From Jacaranda mimosifolia (taxonomy: Eukaryota > Streptophyta > Magnoliopsida > Lamiales > Bignoniaceae): DNA of 64,000 bases. Shown one piece after another: positions 11,600 to 23,569 of this stretch. Position 1 is the stretch's first letter; each line of letters opens with the position of its first letter. Where the stretch lies: contig CM032129.1 in NCBI GenBank assembly GCA_018894105.1, forward strand, positions 15,073,968-15,137,967, in the 5' to 3' direction. The translations under genes were made by a program, and so were the position numbers. The notes under the pieces were generated by a model that saw only the letters and a list, made by a program, of their open reading frames with translations, was not told where the DNA came from and searched no databases.

Positions 11600-12167
11600 T
11601 TTCAGTCGAATCACACTTGCATGAGTGCAACTGGACTTTCAAAGGAGGCGCTTGAGCTTGAAGTCCATAAAATCAACAAGTGTTTCCAAACACCCTGCAA
11701 AGGTTTCCACAGCTTTGCTAAGATCGTCTATCTTAGCTTCAAGCCCAGTATCTACTTTACTGACTTTCCCTTGAGCCCTTCTTGGAGTTTTAATCAGAGT
11801 AGAATGAACAGGGCTAGATTCTTTAGACTCGAAACTAATAGAAATTGGAAGTTTAAATTTGCGGGGGTGAAGCTTGATATTGCTAGGAGTTATACCAATC
11901 CCTCTAAACCACCTATCATTCTCAATGTATTGAATCCTCATTTTTCTAAGGCTAGCAAGGTCCAAGATTTTATGGTCACGCTCCCTCTCAATCCAAGCTT
12001 CTAGTAAGAAAATGCTCTCATGTTTAAAGATGTGAGTAAGGATTATGAAGTAGGGAAGGTTTTTGGCTTAATGGGAGAAGGAATATACCATGTATTTCAG
12101 GATTATGAAGCCAAGATCAACTGGTTCCTATCTAATAACTTTAGCCATCACATAAAGACTCATGGAA
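11600..12167 (-). pseudogene. Element S envelope-like ORF, C-terminal part
   Basis: This is the downstream part of the same ORF that begins at 23366, cut off by element A. On the minus strand it reads through LPYFIILTHIFKH, a block found in Sirevirus envelope-like and 'putative plant transposon protein' ORFs. After DLASLRKMRIQYIEN it ends in a helical tail (KIDDLSKAVETF, KLKRLL) near 11640. Stops are present in the first third. The function of these ORFs is unproven; they are called envelope-like because of their place after pol. Breaks here are the A insertion and point mutations. Confidence 0.65.
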
Positions 12168-12172
12168 TTAAG

Positions 12173-14383
12173 TGTTATAATAGTGTCCTGCAAGCCAATT
12201 AGATTAGCGTTGTAAACTATTTCACTTGTGATGCAATCTTAATTGAAAGATATTCTTTAAATGACTATCTTCATCTTATGCACATATTTACTTCACTGGT
12301 ATTCAGTTTGGGACTTGGTCACGCACTAGGTGGTGATCATGAAACAAGTCTTACACGATCGTGATTCTAAATACTTCCAATTCATAGGAACTTATAAAAC
12401 TAAGGGCATCCAAGATCCGGATAGACTTGCACTAACGATACCTCAACTAAGGAGTTAGATATTCTTTCGTTTCATAAGCAATGTCATATAAGATATAGGT
12501 AGAAGTTAGTGGGTGCCTATTAAAGAACAAGGCATTGAAAACCTGCCCGGAGAATCTACTAGATAGCCATAGTAGCAAGTCAGTAGTGGCAAGTTCTCCA
12601 TCCTACGCTAGTGCATATAATTAGTCCTTTGACTTGAGGATCCATTGTAACCTTATGTTTAGATCCTCATGATTTGACTATTCCCCTGGCCTTATAGCGG
12701 GTCGTTCGGGTGGAGATTGGGTATGAGCTACTTCGACACAGAGGTTTATGAGATCCAAAATGGGATCCAACTCCTCATCATTGTGAATGGCGAGTACATT
12801 TCCTATGTATTCTATAATGATCGATTCCATGAAATCCTTGCGCAAGGTAATATGACAATTTGGAAAATGAGTTTTCCAAAGATGAGGCCATAAAAGGAAT
12901 CGAACATTGAGAATAGAGACATAGTATCGAAGCTATTAGGGAGCTAACAAATATCTTTCCCTAGGCCTCTTTTGGGAGTTAGGAAACGAAAGGACCGTAT
13001 TTGTATGGCACGCTAGAGCTAGAATAGTTGTCCAAAAGCATCAATTTCGGCCAACTAGTTGGGCTCTGTGAGCTTGAGGTTGGACATCGACCATGGAGAT
13101 TGGGTACTCTTCAATTAATGGAGATTAATTGAATTAAGTTGATTAGTTTAAAGGCATTTAAACTAAAGTGAATATTAGATATTCCAAAGTCACAAAGAGT
13201 TGTGAGCCCATGTTCAATGAATTGTAGAACCCACACACACAAAAGCTAATTGCGTATCCTAGGTGATGAAGGAGAATTTTCTAAAAGTTAGAAAAAAATT
13301 CCTACATGATCGATTTGGAGGTGACTGATCGACATAATTGTTGTGGTTATTTTTGGCTTGATTAATTTAATTGTTTAATTGATCTAATTAATTTAAGGAT
13401 TTAAATTAAGATCAAGAATTAAGGAGTTAATTATTTGGTGCTACATGACTATCAATTGGTCAAGTTAGATTCAGGGGTTAAGTTAACTATTGCTAGCTTA
13501 AAATGTTAAGCTAATTGACTTAAAGAGTTAAGTCAAGACAATTAATTAAATTAAATGAATTCAAATGAAATGTTCATTTGGTGTGAATTTGAATTTATAT
13601 GGATGATATTTCATGGGATGAAATGAAGATTTCAAATAAAATTTAAATTCACACAAAATTCAAATTCACATGCCAACTTGCATGCTAGTTGGCGCCACCC
13701 CTTGAGGAAGGTGCTTGGCGTCACACCATCCTCCCTCTATATATACATATAGAGAGGGGTGGCCAACCATATGCTTGCATTACATTCCATGTGAATTTAG
13801 ATTTAAGAAGGAAGAGTTAGATTCCCCCTATATTTTCCCTTCAATCTTCAAGTGTTGCATTATGTGTTGAAGCTTCACTTTCCTTTCTCCTCCTACCTCC
13901 AAATCAAGCCTTCATCATTGTGTATCTTCTCTATATTCTCTGGCTAATATAGAAGAAGATAGGTTATTGCATTGGTGTGTGGATCTCAACGTTAGAGGCA
14001 AGACGATTGGATTGCTCGCCTTTGGAGATCCAGTTTCTGGCAGTAACTTAGAGGCAGTTTTGGGTGGACTTTTCGAGTTCTTATTGATCTAATTTTTGGA
14101 CTGTATATCCATCAAGGTGTTATGGAGTTTCTGTAAAATTTTTAGCTCAAACAAAATTCATTTGGTTGGGGAAATCTAGTCACTACTTTGCTGCGCCGCT
14201 GGAAGACAATTTTTGAGACTCAATGGCTTTCTCCTTGCTTCCTTGGTTTTTGAGCAAAACAAAGTAATTCTCAATCTAAATCTGAATAAATGGCATGTTT
14301 CGATCCTTGTTATCATGTGTAGCCTAGTTAATTTATGTTTTCAATGTTTTGATTATTGGATTCTATGGCTACATGTGACTTCA
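12173..14383 (+). repeat. Element A 5' LTR
   Basis: It aligns throughout with 20206-22433. Relative to the 3' copy it lacks a stretch of about 25 bases near 12310 (the segment around GAAGCCCTTAGATCACAG in the 3' LTR). It ends CATGTGACTTCA just before the primer site. Confidence 0.9.
13733..13758 (+). promoter_or_regulatory. Palindromic TATA segment in LTR A (5' copy)
   Basis: CCCTCT followed by ATATATACATATAG and AGAGGG forms an inverted repeat containing a TATA-box-like core. The same 26-base segment is preserved in the 3' LTR at 21784-21809, and a related CCTCTATATCTATCTATAGAGG lies in element B. Its position about two thirds into the LTR suits the LTR promoter, but no transcript evidence is available here. 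Confidence 0.45.
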
Positions 14384-14385
14384 AG

Positions 14386-14397
14386 TGGTATCGGAGC
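14386..14397 (+). other. Element A primer-binding site
   Basis: TGGTATCGGAGC starts two bases after the LTR end. It matches the initiator Met-tRNA complement TGGTATCAGAGC except for one base. Confidence 0.85.
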
Positions 14398-16349
14398 CTA
14401 ATTCATGCTATGATTTAGATTTTTGATTGATTGATTAATGTGATGAATTGATCAAAATCACCAAATACATGATGGATTGGAGTGTTTGGATGATGTTGTA
14501 TGTGGCTCCTTGCTTGATGAATTGAAATTATGCATATATGTGTTTTAATGTGTTAATTCATAGATGTTAATGTTGAATATTGATTTGGTATTAATTTATG
14601 TTATATGTTGATATAGCATGTTGTTAATGACCTTAAGGTGTTTTGGACATTTTTTAGATCTAGTATGATTGGAGTTTGTTGGGGATTTTTGAAGAATATG
14701 ATTCTTACTCAAACTTGTTCTTGAAAGCATGATTGGGCACTCGGAATTCCCTTTTTAAAAGGTGTTTTGAATATGAAATTTCATCTATATTGTGTGATTT
14801 AATGTTTCGAATGAGTTCTAAACTTTTTTGTGCTAGGTTGAGCCAAAATCCACTTAATCCATGCAAAACCGTGAAATAGGGCAGCTACCACCCATAGTTG
14901 GGCGCTAGCCAGGCAGTAGGCATGCATTTGCCACACGGCCGTGAGCCCAGGCTGGGTGACAGCATGGCAGTTTCTGTTTTGAGGATTTTGAGTGTTGATT
15001 TTTGATTCCTTAAGTGACCAAAAGTGTTTTGCATCACACGTAATAGATGCACAAATGTTGTGCAAGTTCTCAAAATTATGTGTGACATTTTTTGTTACTT
15101 TTAAAAATTAGTTAAAGTTAATCTTCAACAATGTTGCATAATTGTTATGCTTTATCTTTCTTGGCCAATTAATTGTTATGAGATAAGTATTTAATTGTTG
15201 GAATTGGATGTCAATTCTTGATTTATTTATTGTTCATTTAAGTGTTGAAAGGATGATGAATGAATGTGGATGATCATGAGCTTTTAATATTGATTTTATT
15301 TGTTTCAAATTGTTGAACATGGTTGTATTAAATTGGGGCTTGCATGCCTCTTTATTTCTATATTGTAAATGTTATAGAGTAGAATCACTAGGAGTGAGGA
15401 TTTCTTTCTCATGTAAATATTACAAGGAGTAAAGAAGATCATTGGATTACTGGAGACCCAAAGACCCATGAATGTATTAGGATACACTTATGTAATGGCT
15501 GGATTTAATCAATCCACTTAAAATTAACTAGGTGGTGTACCTATGGCTCTAAATGCACCATTTGGTTAGGCTCATGGTCATCTCACCCTAAGAGCATGCT
15601 AGGCTTATTTACTTATTTATGCTTTCCATACCCTATTGATGTATGTGATGCATGGATTAGGATATAGAAAACCTAAATAAGAAGGTAAAAATAATGAGAT
15701 CTTTGCAAGCAAGAAAAATCTTCCACTTAAAATATCTAAGTGCTTTCAATATTCAAAATGGATATAAATTAAAAGGAGTTTTAATTAATCTATACCTTCT
15801 ACAAATAGTGTATGCCATGACGACACTACCAATTTTGTGTGATGGCACTCGGTCATGGGAGTCACACTTAGAAGGAAAGATGTAAGTATATATACTTAGC
15901 ATACGATGCACCTTTGATTTGAGAATATCCACACATTGGCACTCGGTCACGGGGGATGTCCTGATGCCCTCTCAAGTCAAAGTTTGATTGGTAGGTCCGA
16001 CTTAACACCTAGCAATGTAGATGGCACGTGGTCACGTGGGTCTATATGAAAAGTGAGGCAATATATATTAAGAATTGCATAGAGATGCAATTAGCAAAAG
16101 TTGCTTACTTTTTGATTGTTTGTGGATGGCTCGGTCATGAAGGCCCACTTAAAAGTTCTTAAGGTCTTGATTCTTACTAGAAAATATGATTTCCCGAATT
16201 CTTTAGGGGGTTAAGGATTTGATAAAATAATGGGAGAAAAATATGCTTGAAAGACCATAAACGTGTTTTCAAATATCAATACTAAATCATATACTTATAT
16301 TCTGTTTTATTATGTTTTTGTAGATTTTTTAAAATCTTCAAAACTCAAA
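14398..16349 (+). other. Element A untranslated leader
   Basis: This two-kilobase stretch lies between the primer site and the gag ATG and has no conserved ORF. Element B has a related leader of similar length (31496-33402, minus). It contains the four-copy TGGCACTCGGTCA motif annotated separately. Confidence 0.7.
15841..16148 (+). repeat. Four-copy leader motif in element A
   Basis: Variants of GATGGCACTCGGTCATGGG occur at 15841-15864, 15935-15960, 16020-16042 and 16124-16148, spaced 86-105 bases apart. The sequence between the copies is not obviously repeated. Element B carries four related copies in its own leader. Confidence 0.7.
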
Positions 16350-17170
16350 ATGGCTAAGAATCCACTCACAATCATTTTGAAAACCAATAAACTCATTGGG
16401 CCCAATTTTCACAAATAGTTGAGAAACCTCAAAATAATGCTTGACTCCTAAAAGAGGACTTATGTACTTAATCAAAGTCTGCCGAAAACCATTGGCGATG
16501 ACGCCACCAATGAGGCCTGTGAATTGTTCATGAAGTTTGTGGATGATGATCTACAAACAAGCTATCTGATAATGGCAACTGTGTCTAATGAGTTGCAAAA
16601 GATTCATGAGCATATGAAGCATGCAAGTGAGATCTTTGTGCGCCTACAAGCGTTGTATGGTGTACAAACTAGGCACCTCGTCTAAAGAGCTCTTTAGGTC
16701 AAGGATGGTTGAGGGTTCAAGCATCCATGATCACGGCCTGAAGATGATAGGACTCATCAAAAAGCTTGGACAACTTAATGTTGTAATGGATAATGGCCTC
16801 TACGTAGATTTGATTCTACAATCATTACCCTATTCATTTGACCAATTCGTTGTGAACTTTAGTATGTCCAAGCAAGAGGTAACAATCAATGAATTGGTAA
16901 ACATGCTTGTGATTGCTGAAGCGACTATGAAAAAGGAAAAACCTCTTATGCTTACTTCCTCCTCAAAGTTGAAGGGCCCTAGGGGTCCTAAGAAAGGAGA
17001 TAAGAGGAAGAAAGGTTCTTCTTCCAAAGGGAAGCAACCCTGAAAAGTTCGGGGGGAGTAAAGAAGAAGAAAGAGAATAAAATCGATGCGACTTGTTTCC
17101 ATTGTGGTGAGAAGGGGCATTGGAGAAGGAATTGCAAAGCTTACCTTGCAACACTTGAGAGGGTATGTAC
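16350..17170 (+). pseudogene. Element A gag
   Basis: Gag forms the RNA-packaging particle of the retrotransposon. The ATG at 16350 opens MAKNPLTIILKTNKLIGPNF, which is then stopped. Downstream the frame recovers through the copia gag core (IHDHGLKMIGLIKKLG, LPYSFDQFVVNFSMSKQE) and a Lys-rich tail. A CX2CX4HX4C zinc knuckle (CFHCGEKGHWRRNC) lies at 17094-17135 after a frameshift near 17040. Internal stops at about 16413 and 16682 leave it non-functional. Confidence 0.85.
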
Positions 17171-17199
17171 TTTATTGAAGTGCATTTGACGACTAATTC

Positions 17200-18330
17200 T
17201 TTCTCATAGGTATTTGATACCGTATGTGGTTCTCACTTATGTAATTCATTATAGGGTATGAAAAGAAGAAAGAGTCTTTGTGAAGGAGATATGATCCTCC
17301 ACCTCGAAAATAGAGCAAGAGTTGCCACTAGGGTCGAAGGTGTAATCAAGTTAGACTTAGGGAATGCTTACATTGTACTTGATCCGGCTTATCATGTATC
17401 CAACCTTGTGAAAAATATTATTTCTATTCCCATTTTATATAATGAAGGATATGATTTTTCTATATCGAATGGGATGTTATAGACATTAAAGAATGGTTTT
17501 TTAATTGCATGAGTTACATTATATAATGGATTGTACATTTTTGATTCTCAACCTTCACTTATGCACATTCAATCAAGTAAAAGAAAATTAGATAACCAAG
17601 AAGATTCCATAATTTAGCATGCTAGACTTGGACATATTTTTGAAAATAGGATGAACAAGTTAGAAGCACTCAAAACACTAAATGTTAGTGGCATTGAGGA
17701 CCTTCCTACTTATGAATCTTGTTTGAAGGGAAAAATGACAAAGGCTCCTTTTGTAGGATAAACAAAGTGCACCACAAATCCTTTCGATTTGATCTATACG
17801 GATGTTCGTGGGGCATTAAGAGTTAATGCGCGAGGAGGCTATTCATACTTCATCACCTTCACCGATGATTATAGTCAGTTCGGACATGTGTATCTTACAA
17901 AGTACAAAATCGAAGCCTTTGAAAAGTTCAAAGAGTATAGAAATGAAGTCGAAAAGGAAAGAGGACTTAGTATTAAAGCTCTTCGATCAAATCGAGGGGA
18001 AGAATACTTAAGTACCGAATTCTTGGGTTATCTAAAAAAGAATGGAATTTTCTCTCAATGGACTCCACTCGGCACACCCCAACATAATGGAGTAGTTAAG
18101 AGGAAAAACCTACCTTGTTGGACATGGTACACTCATGATGATCTTTTTCGATGTACCCATATCCCTTTGGGGATGCCCCTTAGGAATGACAATGAGGTAC
18201 TAAATCTAGTACTGTCAAAGTTAATGCCAAAAACACCGCATGAGTGTGGTATGACAAAGCACCCTTTTGCCATTATCTTAAGGTTTGGGGGTCTCTACCT
18301 ACATGAAGCGGTAAGTGGGAGATAAGTTGT
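17200..18330 (+). pseudogene. Element A protease and integrase
   Basis: The protease active-site block reads FDTVCGSHLCN near 17214-17250, where the copia consensus is D-(S/T)-G, so the glycine is lost. The gag-pre-integrase block HARLGH starts at 17618, but the first cysteine of the CX2C pair is Tyr (YESCLKGK). The integrase core follows with GGYSYFITFTDDYSQFGHVY and a YLSTEF block. The second catalytic Asp of the D-D-E triad is Asn (LRSNRGEEYL). There is a stop near 17761, and after the PQHNGVVKR block the frame is degraded. Integrase would insert the cDNA; this copy could not. Confidence 0.85.
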
Positions 18331-18399
18331 ATAGTAGATCCACCTTATGCAAGTTTGTGGGATACCCAAGAGAGTTTTTGGGTTATTTCTTTATGATCC

Positions 18400-20170
18400 C
18401 GCAGAATAAAAGGTGTTTGTCTCGAGGAATGCCCACTTTTTGGAAAAGGAATTTCTATTAGATAGAAATAGCATTATTATTGAACTTGATGAAGTTCAAT
18501 ATGATCAACAAATCCCACAAGCGATGGAAACAAATGAGCAACAAGATCCTTACATACAACCTCTAAAAAGGTCGAACCGAATCAAGAAGCAACCTGAAAG
18601 GTTTGGATTTTTTCATGAGACAGGCTAATTGGACAGTGATTCGAAGACCTATAAAGAAGTTATGTTGGACATAGACTCGGGACATTGGGTTAATGCTATG
18701 AAATTCGAAATGGACTCCATGTATTCCAACAAAGTATGGACTTTGGTAGATCTACTGAAGGGAATTGTTCCCGTTGGTTGCAAGTGGTTCTATAAGAAAA
18801 AGCTAGAATTCGATGGACAGATTATGATCTTTAAGGTGTGAATAGTGGCAAAAGGTTACACTCAAAGACCTGGTATCAATTTCGAGGAATTTTTTTCACC
18901 GATCGCAATGCCTAAGTCTATTCGGATTTTATTTGCCATAGTCGCATATTATGACTATGAGATATGGCAAATGGATGTAAAAACTGCTTTTCTCAATGAA
19001 AATATAGAAGAAAAAATTTATATAAAGCAACCACAAGGTTTCACATCCAAGGGGAGTAGGAAAAAGGTTTGCAAACTCTAGAGATGTATCTATGGACTCA
19101 TATAGATGTCCCGAAGTTGGAACATACGTTTTGACAAGACAGTCAAATCGTTTAGCTTTGTCAAAAATGTGTATGAACTTTGTGTGTATAAGAAGGGTAG
19201 TGGGAGTAGTAACATACTGTTTATTGTGCTTTATGTCGATGACATTCTTCTTATTAAGAACTAGATAGAAATGTTAAAGTGTACTAAAGTATGATTATTT
19301 ACTCAATTCTCCATAAAGGATTTGGGAAAAGCATCCTACGTATTAGGAATATATATCTTTAGAGATATATCGAGAAAGATGCTGGGGCTTTTTCAAACCT
19401 CATGCATTGACAAGATATTAAAGAGTTTTAGTATGGAAGAATCCAAGAGAGGATTCCTCCCTTTGAAACATGGCATTCGTCTTTCTAAGTCTGTGGCCCG
19501 TAAGACTGATGACGAGAGACAAAGAATGTCCTACATCCCTTATGCATTTGCTGTAAGGAGCAATATATGCTGTTCAATGTATGAGACCGGATGTGGCACA
19601 CGCTCTAAGTGTTATGAGCCGTTTCCAATCTAACCCCAGTGAATGTCACTGGATATATGTTAAAATGATCCTTAAGTACTTGAGAAGGACTAAGGAGTTT
19701 TTTTTGGTATACAGTAATGGAGAATTGAAACTTGAGGGGTTTTCAAATTCTAATTTTCAATCTGATGTAGATGACCTAAAATCCACTTCTGGATTGATAT
19801 TTGCCTCAATGGCGGTGCGGTGAGTTAGAAAGTTCTAAACAAGATACCATGACTGATTATACCACCGAGGCAGAATATATTGTGGCTTTAAAAGCTGTAA
19901 AGGAAGGTGTTTGGATGAAAAACTTTGGCCAAAAGTTGGATATAATGCCTAGCATTGTTGAGCCAGTCGTTATCTTTTCTGACTAGGTTAAAGATCTAAG
20001 ATCTCATCACGGTCCAAGCACATTTTGAGGTAATATCATTTGATTCGGGAGATCATTGATAGAGGCGATATCCGAGTGGCGAGAGCTGCCTCAGAAGAGA
20101 ATATAGCAGATCTACTGACTAAACCCTTACCGCCAAGGTTTTTGAAGGACATCTTGAGAAGATAGGTCTT
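18400..20170 (+). pseudogene. Element A reverse transcriptase and RNase H
   Basis: Fragments in order are the pre-RT linker (RSNRIKKQPERF), the RT start (WVNAMKFEMDSMYSNKVWTL), VPVGCKWFYKKK, AKGYTQRPGINFEEFFSP, WQMDVKTAFLN, and an intact YVDD (LYVDDILLI) near 19230. RNase H follows with LGIYIFRD, RPDVAHALSVMSRF, LKYLRRTKEFFLVY and TTEAEYIVAL near 19860. The gene is split by stops at about 18626, 18838, 19079 and 19263 and by shifts near 19580 and 19800. The motif set is standard Ty1/copia. Confidence 0.88.
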
Positions 20171-20205
20171 AAGACAATCGAGAATTAGCTTTAAGGCAAG
20201 TGGAA

Positions 20206-22433
20206 AATTATCGAAATAGTGCCTCGCAAGCTAATTAGATTGGTGTTGTAAATAATTTCATTTGTGATACAATCTTAATTGAATGATATTCTTTAAATGT
20301 CCATCTTCATCTTATGCACATATTTACTTTACCGACATTTTGTTGAAGCCCTTAGATCACAGAAGACTACGGGACTTGGTCACGCAATGGGTGGTGATCA
20401 TGAAATAAGTCTTACACGGTCGTGATCTTAAATACTTCCAAGTCATAGGATCTTATGAGACCAAGGGCATCTAAGATCCGAATAGACTTTCACTAACAAT
20501 GCATTAATCCAAAGAGTTGGATATTACTCCATTTCATGAGCAATGCACCATATAAGATATGGTACATATTAGTGGATGCTTGTTAGAAAATAAGGTACTA
20601 AAGACCCGCCCGAAGAATCCACTAGATAGTCGTAGTGGCAAGTTCTCCAGCTTATACTAGTGCATATAGTTAGTCCTTTGACTTGAGAATCCATTGTAAC
20701 CTTGTGTTTAGGTCCTTATGCTGTGACACTTCTCTGGCCACATAGTGGGCCATTCGAGAGAAGATTAGATATGAGCTATTTAGACATGGAGATTTATGAG
20801 ATCCAAGATGGGATCCGACTCCTCATCGTTGTGAAGGATAAGTACATCTCCTATGTATTCTATAATGATCGATTCCATGAAATCCTTGCGCAAGGTCGGA
20901 TGACAATTTAGAAAAAGTAGTCTTTCAAAGATAAGGTCATAAAGGGAATCGAACATTAAGAATAAAGACATAGTATCGAGGCAATTAGCGAGCCGACAAA
21001 TATCTTGCCCTAGGCCTCTTTCAGGAGATGGGAGACGGAAGGACCGTATTTGCATGGCACGCGTAGAGCTAGAATGATTCTCCAAAAGCATTCATTTTGG
21101 CCAACTAGTTGGGCTCCATGAGCTTAAGGTTGGACATCAACCATGGAGATTAGACACTCTTCAGTTAATGGAGATTAATCGAATTGAGTCGATTAGTTTA
21201 AAAGAGTTTAAACTAAAGTGAATATTTGATATTCCAAAGTTACAAAGAGTTGTGAGCTGATGTCCAATGAATGGTAGAACCTAACGGGTCACACATAAAA
21301 GATAATTACGTGTCCAAGGCAATGAAAGAGAATTTTCTAAGAGTTAGAAAAAATTCCTATATGACTGATTTGGAGGTGACCGATTGACACAATTGTTGTG
21401 GTCATTTTTAGCTTGATCAATTTAATTATTAAATTAATTTAATTAATTTAAGGAGTTAAATTAAGACCAACAATTAAGGAGTTAATTATTTGGTGCCATA
21501 TGGCTATCAATTGGTCAAGTTAGCTTTAGGGGTTAAGTTAACTATTGCTAGCTTAAAGTGTTGTTAAGACAATTAATTAAATTAAAGGAGTTTAATTTAA
21601 TTAATATGGAGAATTTATTTTGGAGGAAAAATTCAAATGAAATGTTCATTTGGTGTGAATTAGAATTTTTGTGGATGACATTTCATGAGATGAAATGAAG
21701 ATTTCAAATGAAATTCAAATTCACATGCCAACTTGCATGCTAGTTGGTGCCACCCCTTGAGGAAGTTGGCATCACACCATCCTCCCTCTATATATACATA
21801 TAGAGAGGGGTGGCCAACTATATGCTTGCATTACATTCCATGTGAATTTAGATCTAAGAAGGAAGAGTTAGATTCTCTCCATATTTTCCCTCAAATCTTC
21901 AAATGTTGCATCATGTGTTGAAGCTTCACTTTCCTTTCTCCTCCTACCTACAAATCAAGCCTTCATCATTGTGTATCTTCTATATATTCTCCAGCTAATA
22001 TAGAAGAAGATAGGTTATTGCATTGGTGCGTGGATCTTAACATTAGAGACAAGACGATTGGATTGCTCGCCTTTGGAGATCTAATTTCTGGCAGCAACTT
22101 GGAGGTAGTTCTGGGTGGACTTTATGAATTCTGATTGAGCTGATTTTGGAAAATAGATCCATCAAGGTGTTTTGGAGTTCCTGTAAAATTTTCAGCTCAC
22201 ACAAAATTCAATTGGGTAGGGAAATTTGGTCGCTACTCTGCTGTGCTGCTGGAAGAAAGTTTTTGAGAGTCAAAGGCTTTCTTCTTGCTTCCTTGGTTTT
22301 TGAGCAAAACAAGGTAATGCTCCATCTAAATCTAAATTAATGACATGTTTAGATCCTTGTTATCATGTGTAGCCTACTTAATTTTTATTTTTAGTGTCTT
22401 GATTATTGGATCCTATAGCTGCATGTGACTTCA
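20206..22433 (+). repeat. Element A 3' LTR
   Basis: This is the partner of 12173-14383. It follows a weak purine tract (TTTAAGGCAAGTGGAAAA near 20190-20207). Its end CATGTGACTTCA abuts the TTAAG duplication. The conserved palindromic TATA segment is at 21784-21809. Confidence 0.9.
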
Positions 22434-22438
22434 TTAAG

Positions 22439-23366
22439 ATTAGTGGAATGACCTCCACTTGATACTGAGAGGAAAAAACTATACAACTATGCATTTTGTG
22501 AAGTAAAATGTGTTCAATATTTAGTTCATTTAAAGCAGCCCCACCAGATAAAGCAAATTGTTTACCACCTTAAAATATTTTTGTCATTTCATCATAGGAA
22601 ATATCAACTTCAGACAAATCTCCAAAATTAAAGAACTTAGTTCCAACATTAAGAATATCAAGTATAAAATTCACTTTTGATGAAGAAAGCACAATTCTTT
22701 TTCCAAACACATAAGACTCAACAGAAGCGTCATTTTCAGATTCAATAAAAGTAAAGTTCAAATAAAACATCTTCACCATATAGAAATAGGATATTTTATC
22801 TAACTTCATAAAGTTATCCCATTTTAGTTTGCACACAAGATGAATGGCAGGAGATTTAGGTAATGAATCAAAATCGATAGCTCTCCCCCTATTTAGATTT
22901 TGCCTAGAATTTTTTGACGAAAACAATTTTTGGCCTCTGCATAATGGAATTTGAGAGAAGAAAGGACCTTACTGAAGTTCCAGTCAGTGATTTCTTCAGG
23001 GTTAATTGAAACAAATGATCTAGGCCTTGACATACCCTCATTTGAATCGCTAGGTTTTTCAGGAGAATCCATGGGAGCATCCTTAATACCAGGTTCTTCA
23101 GACCTCATAAACTCAGGTTTACCAGAAAAAGATTATTTTTCATCATCAGAGCTTGAGTCATTGTACCATTTGAGCAGAAAAGGGGCTTCGGATACTTCGA
23201 GAGGAGTGGGTTCAGAGGAGGAGGAGGAGGAAAGTTTCTTTTTCTTCGAAGTTGAAGGTCCAGCCGACTGGGTATTTCCTCTCTTTGGTATTTTTTTCAA
23301 AAAAGATTTGAAGATGAAGAATGAAATTTCTGCTGCAGAGGTTTTGTGAAGAAAATAAAGATACAA
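22439..23366 (-). pseudogene. Element S envelope-like ORF, N-terminal part
   Basis: On the minus strand, after RNase H, a separate ORF begins near 23366. It opens with a Lys/Phe-rich start, then a poly-Ser/Lys low-complexity stretch (KKKKLSSSSSS) and an acidic SSSDDE segment. After a stop it continues (FVSINPEEITDWNFSKVL, FHYAEAKNCF), shifts frame near 22905, and reads CKLKWDNFMKLDK, VKMFYLNFTFIE, SYVFGKRIVLSSSKVNFIL. This layout matches Sirevirus envelope-like or plant-transposon-protein ORFs. It is cut at 22438 by element A, and the rest is at 11600-12167. The role in the element's life cycle is not established. Confidence 0.7.
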
Positions 23367-23569
23367 GTGAAAGGTTTTGACGCGTGAGAGAAGATAATAA
23401 GTTGTTTTAGAAATAAGGATAACTTTGAAAATTGTAATTTTGGAAACTTAATCAGTTATTGATCATAATGACTGAAAATTCTGGAAAACAAAATTGGTAA
23501 TAGGGGATGAAAGAATGAGTGCATTAACATGCAATTTTCAAGAAGGAATAACTGTCAGATTTAAATAAG

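Larger units (their letters stand above)
12173..22433 (+). mobile_element. Element A: Ty1/copia retrotransposon with 2.2-kb LTRs
   Basis: Long direct repeats at 12173-14383 and 20206-22433 both end in CATGTGACTTCA. The 5' copy starts TGTTATAATAGTG. The 5-bp duplication TTAAG flanks the element exactly (12168-12172 and 22434-22438). A Met-tRNA primer site follows the 5' LTR. The internal order is leader, gag, protease, integrase, RT, RNase H, which is the copia order. The whole is 10.26 kb. Every ORF has stops and shifts, and the LTRs differ at roughly one base in eight to ten by eye, so it is an old, dead copy. It interrupts the envelope-like ORF of element S. Element B is a second member of the same family. 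Confidence 0.93.

Noticed and set aside
11621..12004. 127-aa plus-strand ORF
   Set aside because: It is antisense to the better supported envelope-like ORF of element S; no family motif is present.
12178..12182. AATAG as target duplication of elements A and B
   Set aside because: AATAG precedes the GTG at all four LTR starts, including those preceded by internal sequence, so it belongs to the LTR. TTAAG is the real duplication of A.
14386..14397. tRNA gene signal
   Set aside because: The Met-tRNA-like sequences here and at the other LTR edges are primer-binding sites, not tRNA genes; no cloverleaf surrounds them.
22951..23349. 132-aa plus-strand Glu/Ser-rich ORF
   Set aside because: It is the antisense image of the Lys/Ser low-complexity part of the envelope-like ORF.
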